A stretch of 64,000 nt of DNA, taken from contig NW_020167524.1 of the NCBI RefSeq assembly GCF_001641265.1, positions 1,054,001 to 1,118,000 on the forward strand, given 5' to 3'. Of this stretch, positions 53,205 through 64,000 are shown piece after piece; within the stretch, counting starts at the first letter, position 1; the number at the start of each line of letters is the position of its first letter. Source of the DNA: Pseudogymnoascus destructans (Eukaryota > Ascomycota > Leotiomycetes > Thelebolales > Thelebolaceae). Under the pieces are notes generated by a model. That model ran no database searches, was not told where the DNA came from, and saw nothing but the letters and a program-made list of their open reading frames with translations. Both the position numbers and the translations under genes were made by a program.

Positions 53205-54130
53205 TGTCATACTGACATTCGTTGCACTCAGTTTGCTATCAAACTCAAGAGCAAACTTAGAAATCTCCTCCTCAAACCTACAAGTCACCATACATATCTT
53301 GGCTTATCACACCAACAACAGAAACAATACTACTCAACGATTGCTGCAAACTCTTCTACTACATCTGTTTATGCTACATACATCACGGCATATCATTTGG
53401 ACACTCATTGAACAAGTTATTAAGAAAATCTCCTCCTTAAGGGGGTGGGCCAATACTACCACATGGCATATCTCTACCAACTAGAGGCCTAGGAACATGA
53501 ACGATAGCTCTAGAAGCTTCTACAACCCTCTATGATTCATTACACGTCATCGCTCCTTAGTTACCCACAAGATTGGTTAAGTTATGACATAATTTGTCTA
53601 TAGGTACTCTGACCTTGGACCTCCTTTTCACTTCCTATAGGCTAGGAACCCAAGAGATGGTTCTATGGGATTCTCTTACGTTCACTACATGATTAGCAAG
53701 CTAGTTGTGGGTCGCACTTGATTTCTAATACATTTACCAAGCCTGGTTAGTCATGGAAAGTCATGGAAAATAAGAGAACTACACTCCTTAGGATTGCCCT
53801 TTCCTTAAGAAAGGGCAAGCAGGCAATACAGTAAATCGACTAGCACATACTTCTACGTCTTTTCCAAGCTTCCAAGCATTGATCTTGTTATTCTCTGTTT
53901 TTGAAAAGTCAGTGAGGTGCTAACCTCTGACTTACCCCTGAGTTCTCAGACTCAACATTTGTTGCAACTTGTCTAAACCACTTCACCACATCATACACCT
54001 GATTGCTGCGTTGTGGAATAGTCTAAGCTACAACCCTTTGGCTCTGTTTCCTAAGACAGTGTGTTGTCTTAGTAAATTCATCCCTTCCTTGGGTGGCTAG
54101 ATTCTCATATCTGGTGCACCCACCATTACA
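53205..54130 (+). mobile_element. Solo LTR of the chromovirus family (plus orientation)
   Basis: 926 bp, TGTCATACTGAC...CACCATTACA, with perfect target repeat TTGCT (53200-53204 and 54131-54135). It lies in the 3' flank of the hAT element. Confidence 0.92.
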
Positions 54131-56251
54131 TTGCTCTAGGCTTATAACTGCTAAGTGAATTGTTTTTGTGTAATTAACTGTCTAATCTAATCTGAATTTT
54201 CGGGTGGTAAAGTCATGGTGAGATCATGTGACCAGAGTACCATAGTACAACAGATAACTTTAGGGCTATATCACATAGGCTACAAACCTCTCAATTTGAG
54301 AAGTCCCCAACTAATTGTGAGGGGAAGCGAGTTGCGTCCACTGGCTTATGAGAGGAAGCAAGTGCGTCCTCTCAACTTGCATATGTTCACCGCTACTCCT
54401 TACCAAAACCTCGAACATTCCCCCACATAGTAAATTATATAGTAATCAAATGTAATTCATTCAATGGAAGGGACACCTCTATAAAATGCCTGTGAATGGC
54501 TGGCAGCAAACCCCTCTGAATCTATAGGTGTTTCCAGTCAGATTTTTAAGGTCCCAAAGTCGACTATACAGTCAAGAATCACCCGAGCAGTCCTGAGGAA
54601 GCTGCCCCATGGAGGTCAGAATAGGGTGTTTTCTACAGCTCAAACAGAAGCCCTAAAGGCCTGGATTCTAGAGCAGTATCACCTAGGATTAGGGGCTAAT
54701 AGGCACATGGTTTACAGGGCAGTATGCCACCTACGGAGCCCACTGCCTCCACCGTCACAGAGCTGGCTCACTAAATATATACGGAATGAGCTTATAGAGT
54801 TTCACTTTGTTACTACAAAGCCTATTGCACAACAGCGTACGAAAGCTCAACAGGAGCCTACTGTTATTAAGTGGTTTCAAGAGTACACAGCATTAGTACT
54901 ACAGTGTGGTATAAAACCAGAGTCAATCTGGAATATGGACGAAACTGGTTTTAGGATCCGAATTCCAGGAGGTGAGAGAGTTATGGTCCCCCGAGCTGTA
55001 AAGCAGCTCTACACTCCGAGCCCTGAGAATCGTATATCTATTACGATTATAGAGGCAGTATCTGCAGCTGGACAGAAGATTGCACTGGTACTTGTTGTAC
55101 CGGGTAAAATTCATATGGAGGCGTGGTACCCTGAAAACCTCCATGGGAATGAGCTGATATTGCTCTCTGAGACTGGCTATTCTAATAGCCAGCTTGCTCT
55201 ACGGTGGCTACAGCACTTCGTGCAGCTTACAGCTCCTCATGATCCGGGAAATCCCAAGGTTCTACTCCTTGATTCCCATGTGAGCCATACGAGCCATGAT
55301 TTCATCATTCTGGCTGCTAAATATCACATCATCTTATGGGCGTTTCCCAGTCACCTCACACACGTTTTACAGCCATTAGACGTGGGAATATTCCAACCAT
55401 ATAAGCACTGGCATAAGCAGGCTGTGCTCCGTGCCATACGAGAGATGGATATCGCCTACAACCTACACCTATTTATGAGAGATCTCCCACAGATGCGGGA
55501 GCAAACCTTCAAGGAATCTACTATACAATCAGCGTTCCGGAAAGCTGGAATCTGGCCTATAAGCTGTAATACAGCACTTGATAAGCTACGTACGTACTCG
55601 CATCCTACACAGCCTACGCAGCCTACAGAGCCTACTACACCTACCTGTCATACTGACATTCGTTGCACTCAGTTTGCTATCAAACTCAAGAGCAAACTTG
55701 GAAATCTCCTCCTCAAACCTACAAGTCACTATACATATTTTGGCTTATCACACCAACAACAAGAGATACTACTCAACGATTGCTACAACCATCTATGATT
55801 CATTACACGTCATCGCTCCTTAGTTACTGGGCCGATATTACCACATAGCATATCTCTACAACCCTCTATGATTCATTACATGACATCACTCATACTACCA
55901 CATGACATATCTCTACCAACTAGAGGCCTAGGAGCATGAACGATAGCTCTAAAAGCTCCTACGAACCTCTATGATTCATTACATGTCATCGCTCTTTAGT
56001 TACCCACAAGATTGGTTAAGTTATGACATAATTTGTCTATGACATAATTTGTCTATAGGGGTACTCTGACCTTGGACCTCCTTTTACTTCCTATAGGCTA
56101 CGAACCTAAGAGATGGTTCTATGGGATTCTCTTACGTCGACTACAGTTACCAAGCCTGGTAAGTCATGGAAAGTCTTGGAAAATGAGAGAACTACACTCC
56201 TTTAGCATAAATAGGATTGCCCTTTCCTTAAGAAAGGGCAAGCAGACAATA

Positions 56252-58242
56252 CTCGGTGTTCCACCCACTCGCTTCGCTCGTAGGTGGCGACAGCAAGTTG
56301 TGCGTGCGACAGCAAGATGTGCGTACACCGCTATTTTGATATATAGAAAAAATAATAGTATTCTTCATAACGTAGTATCTACAATGCCTCAAAATAACGA
56401 TCCTACTATGATTGCTCGCCTTAATGAGGCCCAACAGTTCTTCTTAAAACAACCAAGTACATATACAATTGCTTGGGTTGCAAATAAATTCAATGTCAAC
56501 CGTGAGACACTCCGACGTCGTATTACGAGTACTACGTCTCCTCAATTACCCCACGGAGGTAGCAATCGAGTCTTATCTCAATCGCAAGAGACCGCGGTCT
56601 GTCAATTCATATACGACCAACTTGAGCGCGGGGTCCCTGCCAACCGATCTATGATACTACGGGCAGTTGCAGACTTACGACCTAATCGTACGATACCATC
56701 ACAACGGTGGCTACAACGCTTTCTAAAAGCACACCCCGAATTTCATACAATTCACACGAAGACGTTAAATACACATCGGAAGCAAGCACAAAAGAAAGAG
56801 GTGTTTGAGGAATTCTTTCTCACATATAACGCCCTTATTACAAAACATAACATTAAGCCATATAATTTATGGAATGTTGATGAGACAGGCTATATGATTG
56901 GGTGTTATAAGTCTACGGCTGTTATTGTACCAATCGGTGTAAAGCAGTGGACTGTTGATAATCCTGAGAATCGGCTCTCTGTTACTGTAATTGAGGCAGT
57001 AAATGCAAGTGGTGCTGCACTTGCAGAAGCTATCATTATCCCTGGCAAACTTCATATGGATTCATGGTACAATGATGACCTTGAGCCAAATGCTCTCATT
57101 ATTGTAAATGAGAGCGGGTATTCAAACGACGACATTGCAATCCAATACCTTATGCATTTTATCCAACTATCTGCAGAGCATATGGCACCAGATGATACTC
57201 GCCTCTTATTACTTGACGGCCATGACTCTCATAAAACAGAGCGCTTTCTTACATTAGCAGAAGAGCATAACATTGTTATTTGCTGCCTTCCTGCTCATAC
57301 AACACATCTATTACAACCTCTTGATGTAGCGGTTTTTAAGCAGTGCAAACACTTTCATCAAAAGGCACTTGATCAAGCAGTACGTAGCTACGACTATGAG
57401 TATAAGCTACGTACGTTCCTTTCAGACCTCCCGCAAATCCGACGGCAATCTCTAACTGTCCGTACAATTCAATCTGGTTGGAGAAATACAGGACTATATC
57501 CATATAATCCTCCACTTGTAATTGACAAGATACAAGAGACTCGGAATCAAACACCTGATTATGAGCCATTTGCTTCATATAATATTATCTCAACACCGAA
57601 AACAACTATGCAAAGTGTGCAAGCGGTTGAACATTGGCAGAAGAGAGCAGAGGAAGCTTTCTCATCGCCTTCAAGAGAAGGGTTTCAATCATTTGCACGT
57701 GGAACTACAGTTGTTCTACACCGGGCAGAGCTCTATAAGACCGAGCTAGATATTATGACTCTACGTGCAGTAGAGCAGAAGGCAGCAAAGGCAAGGGCAC
57801 GGAAATCACTACAGAAAGGAGGGCAGTTATATGCATCAGATGCACGGAAAATGCGGGAAGAGAAGAAAGCAAAGTTGCAAGCAAAAGCAGACGCAAGAGC
57901 AGCAAGGGAATCGGACCAAGTAGTAAAGCAGCTACAAGCGCAAGCACGTAAAATCGAAATTGAAGAGCGTAAGGTTGAGAGGAAGCGGGTAGCAGAGCGG
58001 AAGAAGGAAGGGTTGAAATCAAAAGTGATCATTTTACGGTATAGTAAGGATCAAAGTGATAGTAGCAATAGTGGCAGTAGCGATAGTGATAGTAGTTCTA
58101 TTGATTTTATGTTTTAATTATATAGTTATATAGTTGATATATAAGGCGTCTTTTTCTTCGTTTTATGTGTCGCACATCTTGCTGTCGCACGCACAACTTG
58201 CTGTCGCCACCTACGAGCGAAGCGAGTGGGTGGAACACCGAG
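56252..58242 (+). mobile_element. Intact pogo-type transposon nested in the LTR
   Basis: Long perfect inverted repeats of about 70 bp start CTCGGTGTTCCACCCACTCG. TA at 56250-56251 and 58243-58244 matches the TA in other LTR copies. 1991 bp with an uninterrupted transposase. Confidence 0.92.
56384..58117 (+). CDS. Pogo-family (DDE_1) transposase
   Basis: 577 residues from MPQNNDPTMIARLNEA. The open frame runs further upstream through LTR sequence, but this ATG fits the family start and lies inside the element. HTH regions occupy about 1-130 (FNVNRETLRRR; VCQFIYDQLERGVPANRSMILRAV). The catalytic residues are in LWNVDETGYMIG (about 165), LLLLDGHDSHK (about 278) and THLLQPLDVAVFKQCKHFH (about 310). 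The tail is a charged coiled coil (RKMREEKKAKLQAKADARAARES) ending in a Ser/Asp run. No lesions: likely functional. Confidence 0.9.
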   Translation: MPQNNDPTMIARLNEAQQFFLKQPSTYTIAWVANKFNVNRETLRRRITSTTSPQLPHGGSNRVLSQSQETAVCQFIYDQLERGVPANRSMILRAVADLRPNRTIPSQRWLQRFLKAHPEFHTIHTKTLNTHRKQAQKKEVFEEFFLTYNALITKHNIKPYNLWNVDETGYMIGCYKSTAVIVPIGVKQWTVDNPENRLSVTVIEAVNASGAALAEAIIIPGKLHMDSWYNDDLEPNALIIVNESGYSNDDIAIQYLMHFIQLSAEHMAPDDTRLLLLDGHDSHKTERFLTLAEEHNIVICCLPAHTTHLLQPLDVAVFKQCKHFHQKALDQAVRSYDYEYKLRTFLSDLPQIRRQSLTVRTIQSGWRNTGLYPYNPPLVIDKIQETRNQTPDYEPFASYNIISTPKTTMQSVQAVEHWQKRAEEAFSSPSREGFQSFARGTTVVLHRAELYKTELDIMTLRAVEQKAAKARARKSLQKGGQLYASDARKMREEKKAKLQAKADARAARESDQVVKQLQAQARKIEIEERKVERKRVAERKKEGLKSKVIILRYSKDQSDSSNSGSSDSDSSSIDFMF

Positions 58243-59501
58243 TACAGTAAATCGACTATCACATACTTCCACGTCTTTTCCAAGCTTCCAAGCATTCATC
58301 TTGTTACTCCTTGTTTCTGAAAAGTCAGTGAGGTGTTGACCTCTGACTTACCCCTGAGTTCCCAGACTCAACATTTGTTGCAACTTGTCTGAACCACTTC
58401 ACTACATCACACACCTGATTGCTGCGTTGTGGAATAGTCTAAGCTACGACCCTTTGGCTCTGTTTTCTAAGACAGTGTGTTGTCTTAGTAAATTCATCCC
58501 TTCCTTGGGTGGCTAGATTCTCACATCTGGTGCACCCACCATTACACTACCCTACCAACCCGGCCTATAACGCCTATTCCCTCCACTTTCCAGGGCGTAG
58601 AACAGGGCCTACAGCGGTGGAAAGAGCGGGTTCCGGAGGCCTTTAGTAGCCCCTTGAGGCAGAGCTACGGCAACTGGCTTACTGGGGCCGCCCAGGTTCT
58701 GGCTGCCGGCCAGCTCCAGGGACTCGACCTACAGGCTGTTCGGCAGCAGGTCAAGAACTCGAAGAAGAAGCGGGGGGGCCGGGGTCGACTCCAGTGTGGA
58801 GGTGAGCTCCGGGCTTCTGAAGCCCACGAGCTTCAGGACCAGAAAGCTGAGCTTCAGGCCCAGAAGCTCGCTGTCGCCGAAGCCCGGAAGCTGAGCCAGG
58901 CCACAAACCGAACCCAGAAGCAGCTCCGCCGGGCAGGAATTGAAGCCCGGAAACAGGAGCGCCTCCGGAAGAAGAGCGTAGCCCAGCTTACTGAATTAGG
59001 CCTTCCAATTCCTCTAGAGTTGGAAGACCCAATTACCGACCCAGAAGCTGAAACTGAGGGCGAGTATGAGAGTGTAACTGAGGGTGGAAGTGGGAGTGGA
59101 CGTGGGAGTGGGAGTGGGCGTGGGAGTGGTCGGGGGAGTGAGAGTGAGGAAGTGATAATTTCGTAGAATTGAATTTGAAGTATTTACATACAAATTACTA
59201 TGGTTGGATACTTACGGTCGCAATTTGACAGGACGCACTTGCTTCCTCTCATAAGCGAGTGGACGCAACTCGCTTCCCCCCACGATTATGTCTTTCCGCA
59301 AACCATAGTAGCTTCATCAACGCCCTTCAAGGCAAGGTGACGCAGAGCAAGTCTCGCTATATTTTTCACAGCACAACGACAGATATTTGTTCGTCAGATT
59401 CATTCCCACATAGACAAGGCAGAGCTAGAAGACCCAGCCTCTACAACGTATCGAGACAGTTTCCAATTAGGAGATTTAATTCTTCGCAAGAAATGACAAT
59501 G

Positions 59502-61181
59502 TTACCTAGGTCCCAGAACATGTGAATGAACCCAAGACTTGTAGTCTCCTAGAAGCCATTGCTTCAATTTGGAAAATAACCTTAATAGCCTAAAAACATC
59601 CAAATAGCTATTTATCTTCGCAGACAATAGTTGATACGGACCGAAGACAATCCGAAAGTCTGTCAGCGACGACTAGAGGCAAGAACGAAGCAAAAGGACA
59701 CTCACCACCTTGCCGGAGTCCTCCTTCCATGATATATGCAACTGCCATTCATGGCCCACGACCGTCCATCCGGGGTAAGGAAATCGTTCCAACATCTCCG
59801 TGTCCCTTCCCATGGTCGCCAGTATTCTCAGTTTCTCCAATGCTGCCGCTGACCAAACTGCAAGCTGGCAAACAGCTTCGTTGTAATCTCCGCCTTGCCT
59901 CTTTACTTCAAGAGGACATGCAAGAAGTGTCTCTCGCGTATATGCATCGCTCATATGCGAAAGTCCCACACCTGGGTTCAGCTTCCGCCATTGGTTGATT
60001 ATCGAATCGCCGTGCCTCGGTAGTGAGATGACAAGAGCAAGATCTGCTTTCTTCGACAAGGATGTCGGTGATGATGGAAGAGTTGGCAAATATTGAGGTT
60101 CAATGGATTGGCTTTGCCTATAAGCAGGTCAGTGATCATTTAGTAAAGTCGAATGAGACAATTACACGCTGTTCAGCTCAAGATCCTTCGACAAGGTGTG
60201 CATGCCAGCTAACCTAAGAACAGACCTCACAACTTCTACCCACGCATTCTCGTCTTTGAAGAGGTTGCTGCATGCATTAGCCTCATAGTATACCTCTTGA
60301 ATATCGTCCCACAGCGAGTCAAGCTCTTTAGTTGTTTGTTCGTGATGGTCATGAAACATTGCTTCGTGCAAGATAATAGCTTCATCTGGAGCAATTTCAC
60401 GCAATCGGGCCTATAATACTGGGTAAGTATTGATGTTGGGAATTGAGCATATGCACAGACAGACCTCAAGTTGCCTCGGAATGAAGGCCTTATCATACCC
60501 GTCCAGCAAAAATACCTTCAGCTTGTTCACTGCGTCGCCAGGGCTCGTCGCAGCAGCCGGGCCAGGCTGGCAGATATCGATTGGTGGCGCCGCAGAGCGC
60601 AGGAGCGCCAAGGTTGATCGTATTGGGCTTGTGGATCGCGAACTCCGCCGCGAAGGCGGTTTTGCGTCGAGTATCGGCCTGTTTGATATAAGTGACCGAG
60701 TGGATCCGGCGACGGAAGCTCCGTCGTCCATCTCGGAGTATCCTGGTCTAGATTGCTCTACGCCGAAATATTCTTCCTCGTGGTGGTGTCTACTCTCAAA
60801 TTCTGCCACGGTATTTCCCGCCTGAATATGCCCCGTACCAAGATATGCTGCCGCAAGATCTCCCTCCTCTCGATGTTCTGCCGTGAGATGCTTGTTCTGC
60901 TTATGCGTCGTCCTCTTCTGCGCCTGCTCGAGGTAATCACTCCTCTTGCGCTTGTGTTGTCGTGCTCTTGTCGAGATCTCTTCAGACTCTGGTGATGACG
61001 CAGAATTTGCTAATGATGGGGTAGATCGCGGAAGATAGGCAGGAGCCGAAGCGTTGCGCAGCTTCTCATTCGCTGTGGTTGTGGTGAGGGTTGTCGCTGA
61101 ATGCTCGTCTGGTCGAGGTGGTAGTTTACAGATCCAGTTCGTGATGGCAGTTGAGTCTTGGTCGGTCCAATTGCTGCTCAT
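59502..61181 (-). CDS. PD-(D/E)XK nuclease-like domain protein
   Basis: Exons 61181-60465, 60410-60166, then 60117 down to 59502, with introns of 54 and 48 nt. The head is disordered, Ser/Arg-rich with a basic nuclear-type signal (RARQHKRKRSDY). The C-terminal domain matches the fungal PD-(D/E)XK family: KADLALVISLP (Asp) and LLACPLEVKRQGGDYNEAVCQLAVW (E-x-K catalytic pair), ending VFGPYQL...YLDVFRLLRLFSKLKQWLLGDYKSWVHSHVL. An in-frame TAG at 59673-59675 lies in a 33-nt stretch (59673-59705) with GTGAGT and CTCTAG ends: either an unusually short intron (514 residues in total) or a nonsense change. Function of the family in fungi is unknown. Confidence 0.75.
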
Positions 61182-61498
61182 CCTGGTTGTGGGCTTGGCT
61201 GCTCCTGACGCTCGCGGAGATTAGAGCGGCGGATTGATGGCTACTCTTCAAATTTATCTTCTAAATATTAGTTTTGTTCTACTTCTGTGCTGCGTGTCCC
61301 CCATCGTTTTGGGTTGGGAACAGTCGATGCTAATATAATCGTAAATGTAACTATATCGCGTTGTATTGTTGTCGTGTCGCGTGGCGCCCATTATTCTGCC
61401 GAAGGCGGTAAGGTAAGCTTGGCTTTGATAGCATTAGTTGTGATTCCCTAAGCGCGAACCAAACTTGTACAATTCTATGGGACGACGGCCTTTGCTTA
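61182..61498. other. Intergenic
   Basis: Promoter side of the nuclease gene. No gene seen up to the TA flanking the next pogo element. Confidence 0.4.
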
Positions 61499-63605
61499 AT
61501 CGGGGGGGGAAGCGGTTTGCGCCACCTCGAAGCGAGAGGAAGCGGTTTGCGCCACCTCAACTTGCATACGTTCACCGCTACTCCTTACCAAAACCTTCGG
61601 CATTCCCCCCCATAGTAATTTATATAGTAATTAAATGTAATTCATTTAATGGAAGGGACTTCTCTATTAGATGCCTGTGAATGGCTTGCAGCAAATCCCT
61701 CTGAATCTGTAGCTGTTGCAAGTCGGATTTTTAAGATCCCAAGGTCGACTATACGGTCAAAAATCAGCCGCACAAGAACCACTAGAACCACCAGAACTAC
61801 CCAAAATGGGGGTCAGAATAGGGTGCTTTCTACAGCTCAAACAGAAGCCCTAAAGGCCTGGATTCTAGAGCAGTATCACCTAGGATTAGGGGCTAATAGG
61901 CACATGGTTTACGGGGCAGTATGCCACCTACGGAGCCCACTGCCTCCACTGTCACAGAGCTGGCTCACTAAATATATACGGAATGAGCTTATAGAGTTTC
62001 ACTTTGTTACTACAAAGCCTATTGCACAGCAGCATATGAAAGCTCAACAGGAGCCTACTGTTATTAAGTGGTTTCAAGAGTACACAGCATTAGTACTACA
62101 GCATGGTATAAAACCAGAGTCAATCTGGAATATGGACGAAACTAGTTTTAGGATCGGAATTCCAGGAGGTGAGACAGTTATGGTCCCCCGAGCTGTAAAG
62201 CAGCTCTACACTCCAAGCCCTGAGAATCGTAAATCTATTACGATTATAGAGGCAGTATCTGCAGTTGGACAGAAGATTGCACCTGTACTTGTTGTACCGG
62301 GTAAAATTCATATGGAGGCGTGGTACCCTCAAAACCTTGATGGGAATGAGCTGATACTACTCTCGGAGACTGGCTATTCTAATAGCCAGCTTGCTATACG
62401 GTGGCTACAGCACTTTGTAGAGCTTACAGCTCCACACGACCCGGGAAATCCTAAGGTTCTACTACTTGATTCTCATGTGAGCCATACGAGCCCTGATTTT
62501 ATCATTATGGCTACTAAATATCACATCATCGTATGGGCGTTTCCCAGCCACCTTACACATGTTTTACAGCCATTAGACGTGGGAATATTCCAGCCTTATA
62601 AGCACTGGCATAGGCAATCCGTGCTCCGTGCCATATGAGAGGTGGATATTACCTACAACCTACCGCTATTTATGAGGGATCTCCCACATATGCGGGAGCA
62701 GACTTTTACGGAGGCCACCATACAATCAGCGTTCCGGAAAGCTGGAATCTGGCCCATAAGCTGTAATACAGCCCTTGAGAAGCTGCGTATGTACTCGCAG
62801 CCTACGCCTACGCCTATAGAGCCTACAACACCTACCCTACCACGCCCTATTACCCCTATACCCACTACGTTCCAGGGCGTAGAACAGGGCCTACAGCAGT
62901 GGAAGGAGCGGGTTCCTGAGGCCTTTAGTAGCCCCTCAAGGCAGAGCTACAGCAACTGGCTTACTGGGGCAGCCCGGGTTCTGGCTGCTGGCCAGCTCCA
63001 GGAGCTTGACCTACGGGCTATTCGCCAGCAGGTTAAGAGCTCGAAGACGAAGTGGGCTCGGGGCCGACTCCAGTGTGGAGGTGAGCTCCGGGCTTCTGAA
63101 GCCCACGAGCTTCAGAAGCAGAAAGCCGAGCTTCAGGCCCAGAAGCTCGCTGCGGCCGAAGCCTAGAAGCTAAGCCAGGCTGCAAACCGAGCCCAGAAGC
63201 TCGCTACGGCCGAAGCCCAGAAGCTGAGCCAGGCTGCAAAGCGAGCCCAGAAGCAGCTCCGCCGGGCAGGAATTGAAGCCCGGAAACAGGAGCGCCTCCG
63301 GAAGAAAAGCGTGGCTCAGCTCACCCAATCGGGCTTCCCAATTCCTCCAGAATTGCAGGACCCAATTACTGACCCAGAAGCTGATTCTGGGAGCGAATAT
63401 GAGAGTGAGAGTGAGGGTGGGCGTGGGAGTGGGCGTTGGAGTGGGAGTGAGAGTGGGAATGAAGAAGTGATAATTTCGTAGAATTGAATTTTTAAGTACC
63501 TTTATATACAAATTACTATGGCTAGGTACTTGCGGTCGCAATTTTGAAGTGGCGCAAACTGCTTCCTCTCGCTTCGAGGTGGCGCAAACCGCTTCCCCCC
63601 CCGAT
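61499..63605 (+). mobile_element. Pogo-type transposon with two nonsense codons
   Basis: Inverted ends ATCGGGGGGGGAAGCGGTTT, TA at 61497-61498 and 63606-63607. 2107 bp. The ends hold two copies of GAAGCGGTTTGCGCCACCTC (left). Confidence 0.9.
61649..63481 (+). pseudogene. Pogo transposase, nearly intact
   Basis: One frame from MEGTSLLDACEWLAANPSES to the stop at 63481, broken only by TGA 62636-62638 (codon between AI and EVDITY) and TAG 63164-63166. HTH and catalytic blocks as in the copy at 54464 (WNMDETSFRIGIPGGE, LLLDSHVSHTS, THVLQPLDVGIFQPYKHWH). C-terminal coiled coil with repeated RAQKLATAEAQKLSQAAK. The stops are one base from CGA and CAG. Confidence 0.85.
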
Positions 63606-63607
63606 TA

Positions 63608-63926
63608 TACCCTATCATCACCCCATCCCCACCACCATTTGTTGAACTAGCAAAAGTGAATCAATCCACTTCTGCTGTAGTTCTTGTAGTCGGTTATATT
63701 ACAACACACCCCCTTAGCTTTCTGGACTTTGTGTGGACATTGTATGGGAAGGTATATGATAGAGCGCCCCTATAGTCATTGTTGTACACTGTTGTTGAGA
63801 GGCTTTTGTAGTCTGATGTCGAGTGCCAATGCTACTTTTGTCGCTTATTGTCGCTTAAAGTATGAGGTTTATATGGTGGTTTTTTGTCGTGGCCGACCGA
63901 CCTATTGGTCTAGCGAAAGCAGCATA
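63608..63926. other. Intergenic
   Basis: No gene or repeat recognised between two pogo elements. Confidence 0.35.
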
Positions 63927-64000
63927 ACCATGGGGGGAAGCGAGTGCGTCCACTCGCTTATGAGAGGAAGCAAGTGCGTCCTCTCAAATTGCGACCATAA
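63927..64000 (-). mobile_element. Terminal repeat of another pogo element, cut by the window edge
   Basis: Begins ACCATGGGGGGAAGCGAGTG after TA (63925-63926) and matches the transposase-distal (3') end of the element at 54314-59286, so its transposase should lie beyond 64000 on the minus strand. Confidence 0.8.

Larger units (their letters stand above)
55646..58546 (+). mobile_element. Solo LTR interrupted by a pogo element
   Basis: Target repeat CTACC at 55641-55645 and 58547-58551. LTR sequence (908 bp in total) lies on both sides of the element at 56252-58242. The left half has a local rearrangement with repeated TCATTACA/ATCGCTC blocks around 55795-56000. Confidence 0.85.
54464..59166 (+). 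pseudogene. Pogo transposase of the split element
   Basis: Starts MEGTPL then TAA at codon 7, where the copy at 61649 reads a sense codon. It then continues NACEWLAANPSES and FSTAQTEALKAWILEQYHLGLGANRHMVYRAV (HTH). Catalytic blocks are WNMDETGFRIRIPGGE, VLLLDSHVSH and THVLQPLDVGIFQPYKHWH. After the LTR insertion (55646-58546) it resumes with GVEQGLQRWKERVPEAFSS, a coiled-coil Gln/Ala-rich tail and a Gly/Ser/Arg end to the stop at 59166. Inactivated by the early stop and the insertion. Confidence 0.82.
54314..59286 (+). mobile_element. Pogo-type transposon split by a solo LTR
   Basis: The inverted ends (ATTGTGAGGGGAAGCGAGTT and ATCGTGGGGGGAAGCGAGTT) have TA on both sides (54312-54313 and 59287-59288). 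The ends contain repeats of GGAAGCRAGT with TGCGTCC. A solo LTR with a nested element lies at 55646-58546. Same family as 61499-63605 and the end at 63927. Confidence 0.88.

Noticed and set aside
56072..56383. N-terminal extension of the 681-codon pogo frame
   Set aside because: Most of it (56072-56251) is LTR sequence outside the element and the rest is the terminal repeat; the family start is ATG 56384.
57733..58032. Minus-strand frames opposite the intact pogo transposase tail
   Set aside because: Produced by the repetitive Lys/Ala/Glu codons of the coiled-coil region on the other strand.

Overview
The window is from a filamentous ascomycete (Pezizomycotina). Introns are short (about 40-85 nt, GT-AG with a few GC-AG and CTRAY-like branch sites). 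Gene families (DUF3435, DUF3723, DUF7924, fungal AAA ATPase, fungal PD-(D/E)XK nuclease, fungal pseudokinases) and transposons (Fot/pogo, Tc1, hAT, chromovirus Gypsy) are typical of that group.

Layout. 1-1260 is a dead Gypsy gag cut by a 372-bp LTR-like element. 1663-2619 is a host hot-dog thioesterase gene, and 2924-3005 is an intron-containing tRNA-Asp. From 3395 transposons dominate: a dead pogo element (3395-6136) with a solo LTR inside, a fold-back repeat, an apparently intact Fot/pogo element (7145-9021), and an AT-rich hAT transposase (9024-10558).

The central feature is a complete Starship giant transposon, 10565-52719 (about 42 kb), inserted into that hAT gene. It is flanked by a TACTCT direct repeat (10559-10564 and 52720-52725), and the rest of the hAT gene resumes at 52726. 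Removing the Starship plus one repeat copy restores the hAT reading frame, so both ends are fixed to the base. The captain tyrosine recombinase (DUF3435, 11075-13441) is the first gene at the 5' end and reads inward, but carries an apparent 1-nt deletion. Cargo: a ferric reductase, a DUF3723 gene, two sister pseudokinases, a protein kinase, an AAA ATPase, a DUF7924 protein, a SANT/double-chromodomain protein, a broken RING-ankyrin gene, a MADS-like fragment and several small unknown genes. A Tc1 element (16299-26270) sits inside the Starship and itself holds a full-length, near-identical-LTR chromovirus (17223-23953) and a dead Fot copy (24278-26137). Without this nest the Starship is about 32 kb.

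Downstream of the Starship: the hAT C-terminus, another solo LTR, a pogo element (54314-59286) split by a solo LTR that is itself split by an intact pogo element (56252-58242), a PD-(D/E)XK-type nuclease gene (59502-61181), another dead pogo copy (61499-63605), and the terminal repeat of one more at the right edge.

How the parts relate: the captain would catalyse movement of the whole 42-kb unit. Two of the cargo families present (DUF3723, ferric reductase) are among those repeatedly described on Starships. Exon joins were worked out by hand from reading frame, splice sites and family resemblance; in each fully joined gene the exon lengths sum to a multiple of three.
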